A DNA stretch of 64,000 nucleotides from the NCBI GenBank assembly GCA_964521865.1, contig CAZFTJ010000005.1, positions 1 through 64,000 on the forward strand. Direction: 5' to 3'. The translations under genes were made by a program, and so were the position numbers. Under the pieces are notes generated by a model. It searched no databases. It had not been told where the DNA came from and was given only the letters and a program-made list of their open reading frames with translations. The DNA is from CAYSRJ01 sp964521865. Lineage in GTDB: Bacteria; Spirochaetota; B62-G9; DRHN01. Of this stretch, positions 52,122-62,745 are shown piece by piece (the stretch's first letter is position 1; every line of letters begins with the position of its first letter).

Positions 52122-54410
52122 ATGCAGGCCACACAGAAAAGAGCATCACTTGAGCTCACAGAGAATGCGCTGACAGTATTAAAGAAGAGGTACCTGAAAA
52201 AGGACAAAAACGGTACTCCGACAGAAAATCCCGAAGACATGTTCCGGCGCGTTGCATTCAATATCGCCGAAGCCGACCGCATTTACGACAAGTCAGTCTC
52301 CATCGACGAAACGGCGGAGCGATTCCACACCCTCATGGTTTCCGAGCGCTTTCTTCCCAATTCCCCCACACTGATGAATGCCGGCAGAGAGCTCCAGCAG
52401 CTTGCAGCCTGCTTCGTTCTGCCCGTTGATGATTCGATCGAAAGCATCTTCGACGGCGTCAAGTACACGGCCCTCATACACAAAAGCGGCGGCGGCACGG
52501 GATTCTCGTTCTCACGGCTCAGGCCGAAGAACGACGTCGTAAAATCGACAAAGGGCATTTCGAGCGGCCCGGTATCGTTTATGAAAATATTCGACACCGC
52601 TACAGAAACAATCGTGCAGGGGGGAACGAGACGGGGCGCAAATATGGGTATCCTGAGCGTACATCACCCCGATATCCTCGATTTTATAGCATCGAAAACC
52701 GAGCAGCATATTCTCAATAACTTCAACATATCCGTTGCCGTAACAGATACCTTCATGAATGCGGTTTTGACCGATGACGACTACGAGCTCGTCAATCCGC
52801 GGTCGAACGAGGTTGTCGGCACCCTGAAAGCAACAAAGGTATTCGATCTTATTGCCGAAGGCGCATGGAAATACGGAGACCCGGGAATCGTGTTCATCGA
52901 TGAAATCAACAGGTCGAATCCGACTCCGCTCCTGGGCAGGATAGAATCCACCAATCCCTGCGGCGAACAGCCGCTTCTTCCATTCGAGGCGTGCAATCTC
53001 GGATCCATCAACCTGAAATGGTTCGTCGAAAACGGCGATATCCTCTGGGACGACCTGAGAGAAACGGTGCATGAATCGGTCCATTTCCTCGATAATGTCG
53101 TCGATATGAGCAGATTCCCGCTGCGGGAGATCGAAGAGCTCGTTCACGGCAACAGAAAGATAGGGCTCGGTGTAATGGGATTCGCCGACATGCTTATCAA
53201 GCTTGAAATACCCTATAACTCGGAAGAGGCGCGGCAGACCGGAAGAGAGGTAATGAAGTTCATCCATGAGAAGGCAAACCGGGCATCTATCATGCTTGCA
53301 GAAAAACGAGGGGTTTTCCCCAATTGGGAAAAATCAATCTATGCCGAGAAAAACCTTCGCTTCAGAAACGCAACGCGGACCACAATCGCACCGACCGGAA
53401 CGATAAGCATCATCGGGGGCTGCTCATCCGGAATAGAGCCTCTTTTTGCCGTATCCTTCGTCAGAAACGTGCTCGACAACAACGAGCTGCCCGAAACAAA
53501 CCCTCTGTTTCTTGAAGTTGCCAAGAAAGGGGGGTTCTACTCCAACGACCTCATACGCCGTATTGCCGAGCACGGGAGTGTAAAGGACATGCTCGGGGTT
53601 CCGGCCAAGGATCAGAACATATTCGTTACCGCTCACGATATTCAGGCTATCGATCATGTACGTATGCAGGCTGCTTTTCAGGAGTACGTCGACAACGCCG
53701 TATCGAAAACCGTCAATTTTCCGAACTCGGCAACGGTCGAGGACGTAAAGGATGTCTATCTCGAGGCGTACCGTCTGAAATGCAAGGGCATTACCGTATA
53801 CCGTGACGGCTCGCGGGATGTCCAGGTGCTCACGACCGGAAAGATGAAGAAAGAACCTGAAAACCGAAAGCGTGCGCCCCGTCAAAGACCGGTCCGCACG
53901 CACGGCTTGACGGAAAAAATCGCAACCGGGTGCGGCAATCTCTACGTGACGATCAATGCAGACGATTACGGACCGTGTGAGATATTCGCAAGCATGGGCA
54001 AAGCAGGCGGATGCGCTGCATCGCAGATCGATGCACAGGCGCGTCTTATCTCCATGGCGCTTCGCTCGAATGTCGACCCGTACTCCGTCGTCAAGCAGCT
54101 CAGAGGAATACGGTGCCCGTCACCCTCTTTGCTCCCGCAGGCGGGTGGAAAAGTTCTCTCCTGTTCCGATGCGATCGCCAAGGTTCTCGAGCGCTACCTT
54201 GACGATTTCTACAGCAGCAAGGGTAAAACCGTGCCTATGCGGCCGGAGACAAGAGAGGAAACGCCCGAGCCCGATGAAAACAATCCCGACAATGGAGTCG
54301 AACAGGGCGGCACAAAGAATATCGCCGGGATGTGCCCGGACTGCGGCAGTATTCTCGAGCATGAGAGCGGCTGCGTGGTGTGCCATTCCTGCGGGTATGC
54401 GAAGTGCTGA
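52122..54410 (+). CDS. nrdJ: Vitamin B12-dependent ribonucleotide reductase (class II)
   Basis: 762 residues. GAAGGAG lies before the ATG. Hallmarks: AACFVLPVDDSIESIF (about 91-106), GGTGFSFSRLRP, the active-site NPCGEQPLLPFEACNLGSIN (about 282-301) and the substrate loop ATRTTIAPTGTISIIGG (about 417-433). The C-terminal tail holds a zinc-type CPDCGSILEHESGCVVCHSC. It reduces ribonucleotides to deoxyribonucleotides using adenosylcobalamin and no oxygen, fitting an anaerobe. No cobalamin riboswitch is evident. No ATP-cone at the N-terminus. A TATAAT-like box (52080-52085) may belong to its promoter. Confidence 0.96.
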   Translation: MQATQKRASLELTENALTVLKKRYLKKDKNGTPTENPEDMFRRVAFNIAEADRIYDKSVSIDETAERFHTLMVSERFLPNSPTLMNAGRELQQLAACFVLPVDDSIESIFDGVKYTALIHKSGGGTGFSFSRLRPKNDVVKSTKGISSGPVSFMKIFDTATETIVQGGTRRGANMGILSVHHPDILDFIASKTEQHILNNFNISVAVTDTFMNAVLTDDDYELVNPRSNEVVGTLKATKVFDLIAEGAWKYGDPGIVFIDEINRSNPTPLLGRIESTNPCGEQPLLPFEACNLGSINLKWFVENGDILWDDLRETVHESVHFLDNVVDMSRFPLREIEELVHGNRKIGLGVMGFADMLIKLEIPYNSEEARQTGREVMKFIHEKANRASIMLAEKRGVFPNWEKSIYAEKNLRFRNATRTTIAPTGTISIIGGCSSGIEPLFAVSFVRNVLDNNELPETNPLFLEVAKKGGFYSNDLIRRIAEHGSVKDMLGVPAKDQNIFVTAHDIQAIDHVRMQAAFQEYVDNAVSKTVNFPNSATVEDVKDVYLEAYRLKCKGITVYRDGSRDVQVLTTGKMKKEPENRKRAPRQRPVRTHGLTEKIATGCGNLYVTINADDYGPCEIFASMGKAGGCAASQIDAQARLISMALRSNVDPYSVVKQLRGIRCPSPSLLPQAGGKVLSCSDAIAKVLERYLDDFYSSKGKTVPMRPETREETPEPDENNPDNGVEQGGTKNIAGMCPDCGSILEHESGCVVCHSCGYAKC

Positions 54411-54786
54411 GTGAATACAAAAAGCCGCATGTTCCGGCACAATACCCTCTCTCATAGACGGTTTAACTCCGCGCCGCCGACCTGCTTTTGCCGCGCTCGC
54501 CGGAAAAGAGGGCCCGGACGGCTACCCTCCGACACTCCGGGCAATTCTTAAAATTATTATTGACATACTTCATGTAATTTGTAAAATAAAGTTCTCTTTT
54601 GAAATTTTTTCCTCCATTATTTTGTTTATATATAATGCCGCCGCAAAGCGGCATGTTCTACGCGACACGTAAGCGGGGCTATGCCCGTACGGTTTCCATA
54701 CAGAACTGTCTCCATGCACACAGAGTAGGTGCGGTCGCGGGATGAAAATCCTCTGAGTAACGGCATAGATGCAGGAGTGCACGTCG
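54411..54786. other. Intergenic leader with a hairpin, no gene
   Basis: Between nrdJ and the lamin-tail lipoprotein. Holds a perfect hairpin ATGCCGC-CGCAAA-GCGGCAT (54635-54654), followed by a GC-richer stretch to the lipoprotein start. I looked for cyclic-di-GMP and cobalamin riboswitch signatures and found none. A weak AT-rich promoter region lies near 54555-54635. Confidence 0.5.
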
Positions 54787-56220
54787 ATGAAAGCGATACT
54801 CCGATACATCTTACTCGTCGTTCTATACCTCTCTCTTTGCGGGTCGGGGTGCACAAAGATCGACACTCCCATCGGAGACGGAACATCCGACGAATCAAAG
54901 GCACGCACTCCGTCCGGGCATCTTGAAATAATCGCCGATAAAACCGAGATTCTCGATACCGAGCCGCTTTTGCTGGAAGCCCAAGGAGGTTCCGGTATCG
55001 TGGTTTGGCGCTGTGAAACGGGTTTCGGCAGTTTTCAGCCCGATTCGGGAGACGAGGTGCTGTTCATACCCTCCGACACAACGGGAGATCGATCGACACA
55101 AGTAACCGCTGAGGACGAAGATGCCAAAACAGCCTCTTTAACGATTTCAATTATCGATGAAGGAGCCCCTCCCCGGTCGGGTGATATCCTCATCAACGAA
55201 ATCGCGTGGGCCGGCACCCTCACCAGCTCATACGACGAGTACATTGAAATCGTAAACCGGGCCGGCCGGCCCTTCTACCTCAAAGGCTGGAGCATCGAAA
55301 ACGCTGCCGGCCGGGGCGTACCTCTTGTTTTTTCCGGCAGAATTGATGCGGATTCGGTGTTTCTCATAGCAAATTACGGCTCGGACAGCGGAAAAACAGC
55401 CATCGGCTGTCCTGTTCACTGCATATCCTCCTCCCTTTCGCTGTCCAACTCATCTTTGGGCCCGTTCATTCTCACAGATGCCGGGGGTGGTGTTCTGGAT
55501 GCCGTCGGTAACGGCGATGCACCGTTATACGGAATAAACACGTCGGAGCGAAGGGCCTCCATGTCGCGGCACACCGATTCCAACACCATCAGCTGGGACG
55601 AATCGTCATGGTACACGTCGGGGGAGTCCGTCAACCTCAGCGACGGCAGTCTGGGCTCTCCCGGTGCACAGAACGGGGATATGCCGTTTCTATCAGGTCC
55701 CCTCGATGAGGATGCTCTCGGCATAATCACGGAGTTTTCGATCGATGCCAATGACGAGCTGGGTGAGGACTGGGTCGAGGTCTACATCACCAAAAGCGGT
55801 TCTTTGAAGAATATCATGATAACCGATCTCGACGGCGACGACAGTACGATTACGAACGGCGGGGAGGTGCAGGTATTTAAAGGAGACTGTATACTGGTTG
55901 TCTGGAATGCCGAATATACCGAACATTTCCAGCAGGACAACCGGTTCTATACACCCGATTCGAATCCAACCGGCACCAAGGACCAGATCGTACTCATGTG
56001 CACAGGTTCGTTTATCGACGGCGTATGCTACTATTCGGATGATTCGGCAGGCGATGCGCGCTTCGGCGGCGACAAGGAAACAATGACGGCTGCCGGCTGG
56101 ACAGGCGATCCGGTATTCGGAAAGCATGCTTCGCGCAGGACGGATACCGCCGAAGGATACATCTTCGGGCTCAGCGCAGACAGCTGGGATACGGAAACGG
56201 CGCCATCACCCGGATGGTGA
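54787..56220 (+). CDS. Lamin-tail-domain lipoprotein
   Basis: 477 residues from the ATG at 54787 with GGAG ten bases upstream. Lipobox CGSGC-T (Cys at about 22). An Ig-like segment (about 35-125) is followed by a lamin-tail (LTD) domain at about 130-235: LINEIAWAGT...DEYIEIVN...YLKGWSI. A second LTD-like domain begins near residue 300 (GIITEFSIDANDELGEDWVE). LTD domains occur on exported bacterial nucleases and surface proteins; no catalytic domain is seen here. The surface-exposed lipoprotein role is inferred. It precedes the hybrid histidine kinase in the same direction. Confidence 0.82.
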   Translation: MKAILRYILLVVLYLSLCGSGCTKIDTPIGDGTSDESKARTPSGHLEIIADKTEILDTEPLLLEAQGGSGIVVWRCETGFGSFQPDSGDEVLFIPSDTTGDRSTQVTAEDEDAKTASLTISIIDEGAPPRSGDILINEIAWAGTLTSSYDEYIEIVNRAGRPFYLKGWSIENAAGRGVPLVFSGRIDADSVFLIANYGSDSGKTAIGCPVHCISSSLSLSNSSLGPFILTDAGGGVLDAVGNGDAPLYGINTSERRASMSRHTDSNTISWDESSWYTSGESVNLSDGSLGSPGAQNGDMPFLSGPLDEDALGIITEFSIDANDELGEDWVEVYITKSGSLKNIMITDLDGDDSTITNGGEVQVFKGDCILVVWNAEYTEHFQQDNRFYTPDSNPTGTKDQIVLMCTGSFIDGVCYYSDDSAGDARFGGDKETMTAAGWTGDPVFGKHASRRTDTAEGYIFGLSADSWDTETAPSPGW

Positions 56221-56303
56221 TGAGAGGCACTCGAACCTTCTAATTGCCGTGTGCTTGTCGGTTTCCGAAAGAAAAGAACAGGGAAGGGATACCTATCTCC
56301 ATT

Positions 56304-58625
56304 ATGGGAAGAGAAAAAACAAACCTATCCGGCCCCGGATCGAATGCAGAGGATCCGACTGGAAACGAAAACCGGTACAGAAAGCTTGTTGAACATTCAC
56401 TGCAGGGAATAATTGTGGTGCAGGATTTTCACATAGTGTATTCCAATGCAGCCTTTGAAAGGATGTCGGGATATACATTCGGCGAGCTGCTTCGTCTTCA
56501 ACCCGAAGAGGTTCGAGAAATGGTGCATCCGGACGATCGGAAATTGATCTGGGGACGCTTTCGCGAACGGCTGAGAGGCAAACAGGTGCCGCCGCATTAC
56601 GAATTTCGGGGATTTCGAAAAGACCGTACCGTGCGCTGGTTTGATTTGTATGCGGACCGTATCGAATACCGCGGAAGGCCGGCCATTCAGGGCGCACTGG
56701 TAGACATTACGGAAAGAAAAGAGGCGGAAAATGCGCTTCTTGCTGAAAAAGCGTACCTGGAGGAGCTATTCGAAAATGCTCCGGAAGCGATTGTTCTGGT
56801 GGACAACGACAGCCGGGCAGTCAGGGTAAACCGTGAATTCACGAGAACTTTCGGGTATACGCAGGAGGAAATCGGAGGTCGGTGCGTCGACGATCTACTG
56901 GCCCCCGGAGAGCTTCATAGAGAAGCCGTTTCCATTACAAACCGCATTAAAAAGGGGGAGCGAATAATCGTTGAAACCGCGCGCATGCGAAAGGACAAAA
57001 CGCGCGTCTATATATCCTTATCCGGCTTGCCGATCAAAGTCGAAGGCAGACAACTAGCCGTGTACGGAATATATCGCGATATTTCAGAGCGGAAACGCGC
57101 CGAGGAAGAAACGAAAAAGTCGGAAGAAAAGTACCGTATCCTGGTGGAAAACGCTACGGATGCAATCATCATCCTCCAGGACGATCTCATCAGGTTTCAC
57201 AATCAAAAAACCGCCGCACTTACCGGCTACTCGAAAGAAGAACTGGAGTCGACTCGCTTTTTCCAGTTTATTCATCCGGAAGACAGGGACGCCATGATTC
57301 AAAGATACAACAAAACGTTAAAAGGAGAACGCACACCCGCACCGTTTTCTTTCAGAGCAATACATAAAAGCGGTGCCATACTATGGGAAGAAATCAATTC
57401 GATTCAGATACTGTGGGAAGACCATCCTGCCGTACTCTGTTTTATCAGAGATATTACCGGAGAAAAGAAGCTCAGAGACCAGCTCCAGCACGCGCAGAAG
57501 ATGGAGGCGGTCGGCACCCTTGCCGGCGGGATTGCGCATGACTTCAACAATCTTCTCCAGGGGATTCTCGGCTATGCCGATCTTCTGCTCTTCAAGAAAG
57601 AGGCGGACGACCCGACTCGCAGGGGGCTCGAACAGATACGAAGCGCCGCCCAGAGAGCGGCCGAGCTCACACAGCGGCTTCTCACATTCAGCCGCAAGGT
57701 CGAGAGCAAGATGAGACCGATCAATCTCAACAACAGCGTCAACCGCATTCATTCCCTTATTAAAAGAACCATTCCAAAAATGATCGAAATCAAGCTCAAC
57801 CTGACAGACAGGCTCCGAACGGTCAATGCAGACCCGGCGCAGGTGGAGCAGGTTGTCATGAACCTGGTCGTAAACGCAAAGGACGCCATGCCGGAGGGAG
57901 GCGTGCTCACAATCACAACCCAGAACAAGACGCTCGATGAAAAATTCTGTCGAGGGCACCTGGGCGCGGTTCCCGGCGAGCACGTGCTTGTGGGCATCTC
58001 CGATACGGGCCACGGGATGGACAGCGAAACCCTTGCCCATATATTCGAGCCCTTTTACACCACCAAGGAGAAGGGCAGAGGAACCGGACTGGGGCTTGCC
58101 ATGGTATACGGTATTGTTGCAAATCACAACGGCTATATCGAATGCAAAAGCAAACCGGACAGGGGCACCAGTTTCAATATGTATTTCCCCGTTTTTAACG
58201 GCATCGCCGAATACACAGAAGAGGTTAATTCGGCATCATCACAGGGCGGCTACGAGACCATTCTACTGGTCGACGATGAAGAGTTTATTAGGAATCTCGG
58301 AAGGCAGATGCTGACAGGCTTCGGATATACGGTACTGACCGCTTCCGACGGCACGGAGGCGCTCGAGATCTACGGGAAAAAACATCGGAACATAGATCTC
58401 ATTATCCTCGATTTGACTATGCCCGGAATGAGCGGCAGCCGGTGTCTGAGAGAGCTTTTAAAAATAAATCCCGGGGCAAAGGTCATTATTGCGAGCGGCT
58501 ATGCTGAAAACGGACCTGAAATGGAGACCATAACCGCACAGACCAGGGGATTCATCGGCAAGCCGTTCAAGATAAGCGCGATACTGGGTCTGATTCGAAA
58601 AGTTCTGGAAGAGGAAACGCCATAG
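56304..58625 (+). CDS. Hybrid histidine kinase with three PAS domains and C-terminal receiver
   Basis: 773 residues from the ATG at 56304; a longer frame starts at a TTG without support. Three PAS domains (about 15-135, 145-260, 275-390). The phospho-accepting His lies in GGIAHDFNNLLQGILGYADL (about 422-441). ATPase boxes: VNLVVNAKDAM, DTGHGM, GTGLGLAMVYGI. A receiver domain (about 655-770) has VDDEE, the acceptor Asp in LIILDLTMPGMSG and a conserved Lys in FIGKPFK. No membrane helices, so a cytoplasmic sensor; the signal is unknown. The stop lies in a hairpin shared with the convergent gene. Confidence 0.92.
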   Translation: MGREKTNLSGPGSNAEDPTGNENRYRKLVEHSLQGIIVVQDFHIVYSNAAFERMSGYTFGELLRLQPEEVREMVHPDDRKLIWGRFRERLRGKQVPPHYEFRGFRKDRTVRWFDLYADRIEYRGRPAIQGALVDITERKEAENALLAEKAYLEELFENAPEAIVLVDNDSRAVRVNREFTRTFGYTQEEIGGRCVDDLLAPGELHREAVSITNRIKKGERIIVETARMRKDKTRVYISLSGLPIKVEGRQLAVYGIYRDISERKRAEEETKKSEEKYRILVENATDAIIILQDDLIRFHNQKTAALTGYSKEELESTRFFQFIHPEDRDAMIQRYNKTLKGERTPAPFSFRAIHKSGAILWEEINSIQILWEDHPAVLCFIRDITGEKKLRDQLQHAQKMEAVGTLAGGIAHDFNNLLQGILGYADLLLFKKEADDPTRRGLEQIRSAAQRAAELTQRLLTFSRKVESKMRPINLNNSVNRIHSLIKRTIPKMIEIKLNLTDRLRTVNADPAQVEQVVMNLVVNAKDAMPEGGVLTITTQNKTLDEKFCRGHLGAVPGEHVLVGISDTGHGMDSETLAHIFEPFYTTKEKGRGTGLGLAMVYGIVANHNGYIECKSKPDRGTSFNMYFPVFNGIAEYTEEVNSASSQGGYETILLVDDEEFIRNLGRQMLTGFGYTVLTASDGTEALEIYGKKHRNIDLIILDLTMPGMSGSRCLRELLKINPGAKVIIASGYAENGPEMETITAQTRGFIGKPFKISAILGLIRKVLEEETP

Positions 58626-58648
58626 ACCGTTATACCGGTGTATGGCGT
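58617..58648. terminator. Hairpin between convergent genes
   Basis: ACGCCATA-g-ACCG and CGGT-g-TATGGCGT form a 12-bp interrupted stem spanning the kinase stop codon and reaching the stop of the lipoprotein gene. No clear T-run, so termination strength is uncertain. Confidence 0.45.
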
Positions 58649-60070
58649 CTAGATCATGTCGAAAGGAATCTGATAGGTGCTCAACAGATTGTAGTACCGA
58701 TCGAAGGCGTATACGGTAAGGGTGTGCGATCCTGTCGCAAGAGATGCTGTACTTACATAGTAATCCCATTTCCTCGAGCCGAAATCCATCGTATCGACGT
58801 CCTGCAGCACATCCGAGTCGATCTGTATCTGAATATACTTCACCGCATCTTCGTCGAAATATCCCCACACGGGAAAATCGGATGATTGCGATGAATTGTA
58901 AAATAAAGGATCGATATACGCATATGCTCCGTTCGCTTCCATGAAATCGACGCTGTAGTAACTGCTTACAGTAAAAAAATCATCCAGTGCATCAACGGTA
59001 ATTATATGAGAACCAACGGATGAAAGACTCGATGTTTGGATACCGAAATCCCAGGTCCCGTCGCTGCTGTTAAGGGCGGCATAGCCGTAGGATATTCCAT
59101 CGATCAAGACTTCAACATACGACACCGAGCCGGGATTGTACTTCCCCGAGATGTCGAGAAAGTCCAGAATGTACTGATTCTCATAGGGCGAGGCGATGTA
59201 CACGGAAGGCTCGCTCTTACCGTCCCTCTCCACAAACCCGATGGTGTAGCTGTCGAATACCTCTCCGGACTGATCGAGCGCCTTTACTCTGAGGCCGTGG
59301 GTTTGGTCGGGAAAGTCAAATGTATTTATCCTGGCATACCACGTATCGCCCGTGTCGTTCATGGTCACGGAGCCCGGGATGGGTGCTCCATCGACCTCGA
59401 CCTCCAGGGTCGTATTCCAGTCGCCGAACAGGCCGCCTGCAACGGTAAAAAACTGTGCGTCGATATAATCACCATCGTCGGGCGATGCGATGTACACCGC
59501 ATGCCACTCAAACTTCTGCCCCTGATTGCCGAAACCGAGATAAATTCTCTCATCGTGGTCATTCAGGTCGACAGTATCCCAGTGGGGATCGACAAAATAC
59601 TGGGTCACCCCGTTTGAATCCCTGTACGGCGTTACAGTCGAATCCGCAAAATACCTGTCGTTGTACAGGACATACGGCTCTCTGAGATCAGGCATATCGT
59701 TTTTATTCAACGAATCGTGGAAGGCAAGCACGATGTAGCTGCCGGTGGCAAGCGTCATTGAGAGGGAGCCGGTCGGAATATAGGCCTCCCTGACCTCCCT
59801 CACCGGACCGCCGTCCGGATTGTCCGTATCTTGAATTATATTTCCGTTCTCATCGAGAGGCATGATCCAGAACACGATCGGGCTGCCGACAGACACAGCG
59901 GACCGACCCCAGTAGCTGTAATCGATGGTCAACGCATAGTAGTCGCTCGTTCCCGAGCCGTTGCCTCCGCCGCCGAATAGAGCGCCGACGAATCCGCATG
60001 AGGAGATGCCGAACAGTAAACCGCCCGAAGCAAAAAGCAGAATAGTAAGTCTCCAAAACCCTCTCTTCAT
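58649..60070 (-). CDS. Lipoprotein with repeated Ig-like domains
   Basis: 473 residues. Signal and lipobox GISSC-G (Cys at about 25), then a glycine-rich linker. Residues about 190-470 hold three related strand-rich modules: YIASPDDGDYI..., VYIASPYENQYILDFLDISG... and YIDPLFYNSSQSSDFPVWGY..., each ending in a GSHTLTVYAFD-type strand. They are a bacterial Ig-like repeat. Such proteins sit on the outer membrane or in the periplasm, as adhesins or scaffolds. No enzymatic motif. Preceded by a normal start; followed by the kinase in convergent orientation. Confidence 0.8.
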   Translation of the reverse strand: MKRGFWRLTILLFASGGLLFGISSCGFVGALFGGGGNGSGTSDYYALTIDYSYWGRSAVSVGSPIVFWIMPLDENGNIIQDTDNPDGGPVREVREAYIPTGSLSMTLATGSYIVLAFHDSLNKNDMPDLREPYVLYNDRYFADSTVTPYRDSNGVTQYFVDPHWDTVDLNDHDERIYLGFGNQGQKFEWHAVYIASPDDGDYIDAQFFTVAGGLFGDWNTTLEVEVDGAPIPGSVTMNDTGDTWYARINTFDFPDQTHGLRVKALDQSGEVFDSYTIGFVERDGKSEPSVYIASPYENQYILDFLDISGKYNPGSVSYVEVLIDGISYGYAALNSSDGTWDFGIQTSSLSSVGSHIITVDALDDFFTVSSYYSVDFMEANGAYAYIDPLFYNSSQSSDFPVWGYFDEDAVKYIQIQIDSDVLQDVDTMDFGSRKWDYYVSTASLATGSHTLTVYAFDRYYNLLSTYQIPFDMI

Positions 60071-60176
60071 TACGGCACCCCGAGATACCCCCGTCAGGAT
60101 TCGAGGTATAATTTCAAAGCAATCGTATATCTAAAGTATAGTGCGAATCCGGCACTTTTCAATGCACCGCCGAAAT

Positions 60177-61586
60177 TTATTTCTGTCGGGACTTTCGTGC
60201 CCGAATCTGTTTTTCGAGAATGTTCTCGACACGCTTGATCTCGCCGGCAACCCTCTTCAAAGCGGTACCGCCTGACACGTTGTGACGGTTGACCGAGCGG
60301 ATGTAGTCGAACAGCCCGTATACGTCCTTTTCGAAGGCCGTATCGAAGCTCTTATACTGCTCGAGAGAAAGGTCTCTAAGGTCCACCTTACGCTCCATGG
60401 CAGACCTGACGATCTCCCCCACAATACGATGGGCATCCCGAAACGGAACACCCCTGCCCACGAGGTATTCGGCAATATCCGTTGCAAACAGGGTCCCATT
60501 CGATTTCTGAAGCGCTTCTTCAATACGTTCCGGGTTCACGGAAAGACCCTCAATCACATCCGTCATCACCGCAATACATTGCATGGCGGTATCTATGGAA
60601 TCGAACAGGCCCTCCTTGTCCTCCTGAAAATCCCGGTTATAGGTATAGGGCGTGCCCTTCATGAGGGTGAGGATCCAAACCAGGTTTCCGATGACGCGGC
60701 CGGATTTGCCGCGTATAAGCTCGAGGGAGTCGGGGTTTTTCTTCTGCGGCAGAAGCGAAGAGGTCGTGGTCAGATCATCCGGAAGGTCATAAAAACCGAA
60801 CTCCTCCGATGAGTATATGATTATATCCTCAGCCATGCGGGAGAGCGTGACGCCGATCAGAACACATATAAATTCGAATTCCATGATGAAATCACGCGTT
60901 GAAACCGCATCAATCGAGTTCTGCGCCGGGGTATCAAAGGGAAGCTCCTGCAAAAGCTGATCCCTGTCCATACCGATCGAAGAGCCGACAGCGGCGCCCG
61001 ATCCGAGCGGGAGCACCCTGAGCCTCTTCTGAAAATCCTTTATTCTCTCCCGATCCCGCGCCAGGGCATGGTAGTAGGCGAGGAAGAGATGGGCCAGGCT
61101 TGCGGGCTGAGCCTTTCTGAGGTGTGTGTATATCGGAACGATCGTCGAGAGGTGCTCCTTCGCCCTTTCAACGAGGGCCAGGGAAAGAAACAGCATCTTT
61201 TCATCGATTGAAGAGCACTCCTTAATGAGGTGCATACGCTCATCGAGCACGATCTGTTCGTTCCTGCTCCGGCCCGTATGAAGCTTGTAGGCGGTTTTTC
61301 CGATTTTTTCGAAAAGCCGCCGCTCGATGCTCATATGTATGTCTTCATCTTCGACCCTGAAATCAAATACTCCGGTCGCGATCTCCTCCTCAACCGAACA
61401 AAGACCGTCGACAATCTTCCCGTACTCCTCCCTGTCGAGTATGCCCCTTTTTTCAAGCATCTTCGCCCAGGCGATCGAACCCCTGACGTCTTCGCGGTAC
61501 AGACGTTTATCAAAACCGATGGATGCATTCATGCCGGCAAACACGCTGCCGGGCGGTTTATTGAGCCTTCCGTCCCGTATGGCCAC
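60177..61586 (-). CDS. argH: Argininosuccinate lyase
   Basis: 469 residues. The signature GSSIGMDRDQ/SSLLPQKKNPD (about 276-286 for the latter) contains the catalytic serine loop; HTGRSRNEQ and STIVPIYTHLRKAQPASLAHL are conserved. It splits argininosuccinate into arginine and fumarate, the last step of arginine synthesis. It is 115 bases after argB, so may share the operon. Length is normal for the family. Confidence 0.96.
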   Translation of the reverse strand: MAIRDGRLNKPPGSVFAGMNASIGFDKRLYREDVRGSIAWAKMLEKRGILDREEYGKIVDGLCSVEEEIATGVFDFRVEDEDIHMSIERRLFEKIGKTAYKLHTGRSRNEQIVLDERMHLIKECSSIDEKMLFLSLALVERAKEHLSTIVPIYTHLRKAQPASLAHLFLAYYHALARDRERIKDFQKRLRVLPLGSGAAVGSSIGMDRDQLLQELPFDTPAQNSIDAVSTRDFIMEFEFICVLIGVTLSRMAEDIIIYSSEEFGFYDLPDDLTTTSSLLPQKKNPDSLELIRGKSGRVIGNLVWILTLMKGTPYTYNRDFQEDKEGLFDSIDTAMQCIAVMTDVIEGLSVNPERIEEALQKSNGTLFATDIAEYLVGRGVPFRDAHRIVGEIVRSAMERKVDLRDLSLEQYKSFDTAFEKDVYGLFDYIRSVNRHNVSGGTALKRVAGEIKRVENILEKQIRARKSRQK

Positions 61587-61702
61587 GGTTTCCTCCCCAT
61601 GATGCGGATATCCCGAATACTGCCCGGAAATATGCTGCAGGATACTTCGCGCCGACGGTATGCGCTCCGGTGTACAGTTTATACAATTGCACCCTGGACA
61701 TA

Positions 61703-62620
61703 TTAAAAACCCGTGTGCTCGTAATCCTCGACATCCGCCTCCGATAGAATCATGGTGCCGTTTCCCGAGCTGGTAAAGACCTCGATAAGGAGGGAGTTCT
61801 GGATAGTTCCGTCGAGTATGTGAACCCTCTTCACCCCGTTTTCAACCGCACGGATGCACTCCTTCACCTTGGGCACCATACCTCCGCGTATTATCCCCCG
61901 TTCGATCAGACGAAGCGCATCCTTCTGCGATACGTACGATATCCTGCTGTCCGGGTCGTTGATGTCCCTGAGAATGCCGCCGACGTTGGTCATGGTAATA
62001 TACTTGAACGCACCCACTGCGACAGCAATACCGGATGCGACCGAGTCGGCGTTTATATTGAGTATATGTCCCATGCCGTCGTCCGCAAGGGAAGAGATCA
62101 CGGGAATATAACCCCTGTCCAGAAGCACGGTAAGCAACTCCGTGTTTACGCTCACGACATCGCCCACATGCCCGAAATCCACATTGTTGATTTCACCCGT
62201 CTCTTCATCGACGTATGAAACAGGCTCTCTCCGCTTTGCGATAATCACGTCCCCGTCGATTCCGGAGAGACCGACCGATTTTGCACCGTGCTTTCTGAGT
62301 ATGGTGAGTATCTCGTGATTTATCTTTCCGGCAAACACCATCTTCGTGACTTCGAGCGTCTCCTCATCGGTAACCCTTCTCCCCTCCACAATTTTTGGAG
62401 ATATACCCAGCTTTTTCGAAAGCTCGGTTGCCTGCGGGCCTCCCCCGTGAATCAGAATAACCCGCACACCGATCTGATAGAGAAGGGAAACATCCTGCGC
62501 AATATCATCGATAACCGCCTGGTTCTGTATCAGCTCTCCTCCCAGTTTGATGACGAATATCCGGTTTTTATACCTGCGTATATAGGGAAGAGCCTGTTTG
62601 AGAATACCGATATCCTGCAT
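61703..62620 (-). CDS. argB: N-acylglutamate kinase (ArgB)
   Basis: 305 residues from the ATG at 62620, supported by GAGGT a few bases upstream; the frame continues upstream but not in the family pattern. The KLGGELI and LIHGGGPQATE motifs bind ATP and acylglutamate; VTNVGG-like MTNVGGILRD and the C-terminal GTMILSE are present. It phosphorylates N-acetyl- or N-succinyl-glutamate. It lies in order argD-argF'-argB. The acyl specificity is open because the adjoining carbamoyltransferase may prefer succinyl. Confidence 0.94.
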   Translation of the reverse strand: MQDIGILKQALPYIRRYKNRIFVIKLGGELIQNQAVIDDIAQDVSLLYQIGVRVILIHGGGPQATELSKKLGISPKIVEGRRVTDEETLEVTKMVFAGKINHEILTILRKHGAKSVGLSGIDGDVIIAKRREPVSYVDEETGEINNVDFGHVGDVVSVNTELLTVLLDRGYIPVISSLADDGMGHILNINADSVASGIAVAVGAFKYITMTNVGGILRDINDPDSRISYVSQKDALRLIERGIIRGGMVPKVKECIRAVENGVKRVHILDGTIQNSLLIEVFTSSGNGTMILSEADVEDYEHTGF

Positions 62621-62745
62621 AGCGTACCTCGTGATCCCCGATGTGACGAAGCCCCGGGCTGCCGGCGACCCGGGCATCGGCGCATTCTCCACGGTTGAGA
62701 ATCGACGCCGTAACCGCACGCATACGCTCATTGCGTACCATGCCC

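Noticed and set aside
54635..54760. Possible cyclic-di-GMP riboswitch (GCAAAGC within a hairpin)
   Set aside because: The other conserved tetraloop and P1 elements are absent; only the short palindrome is real.
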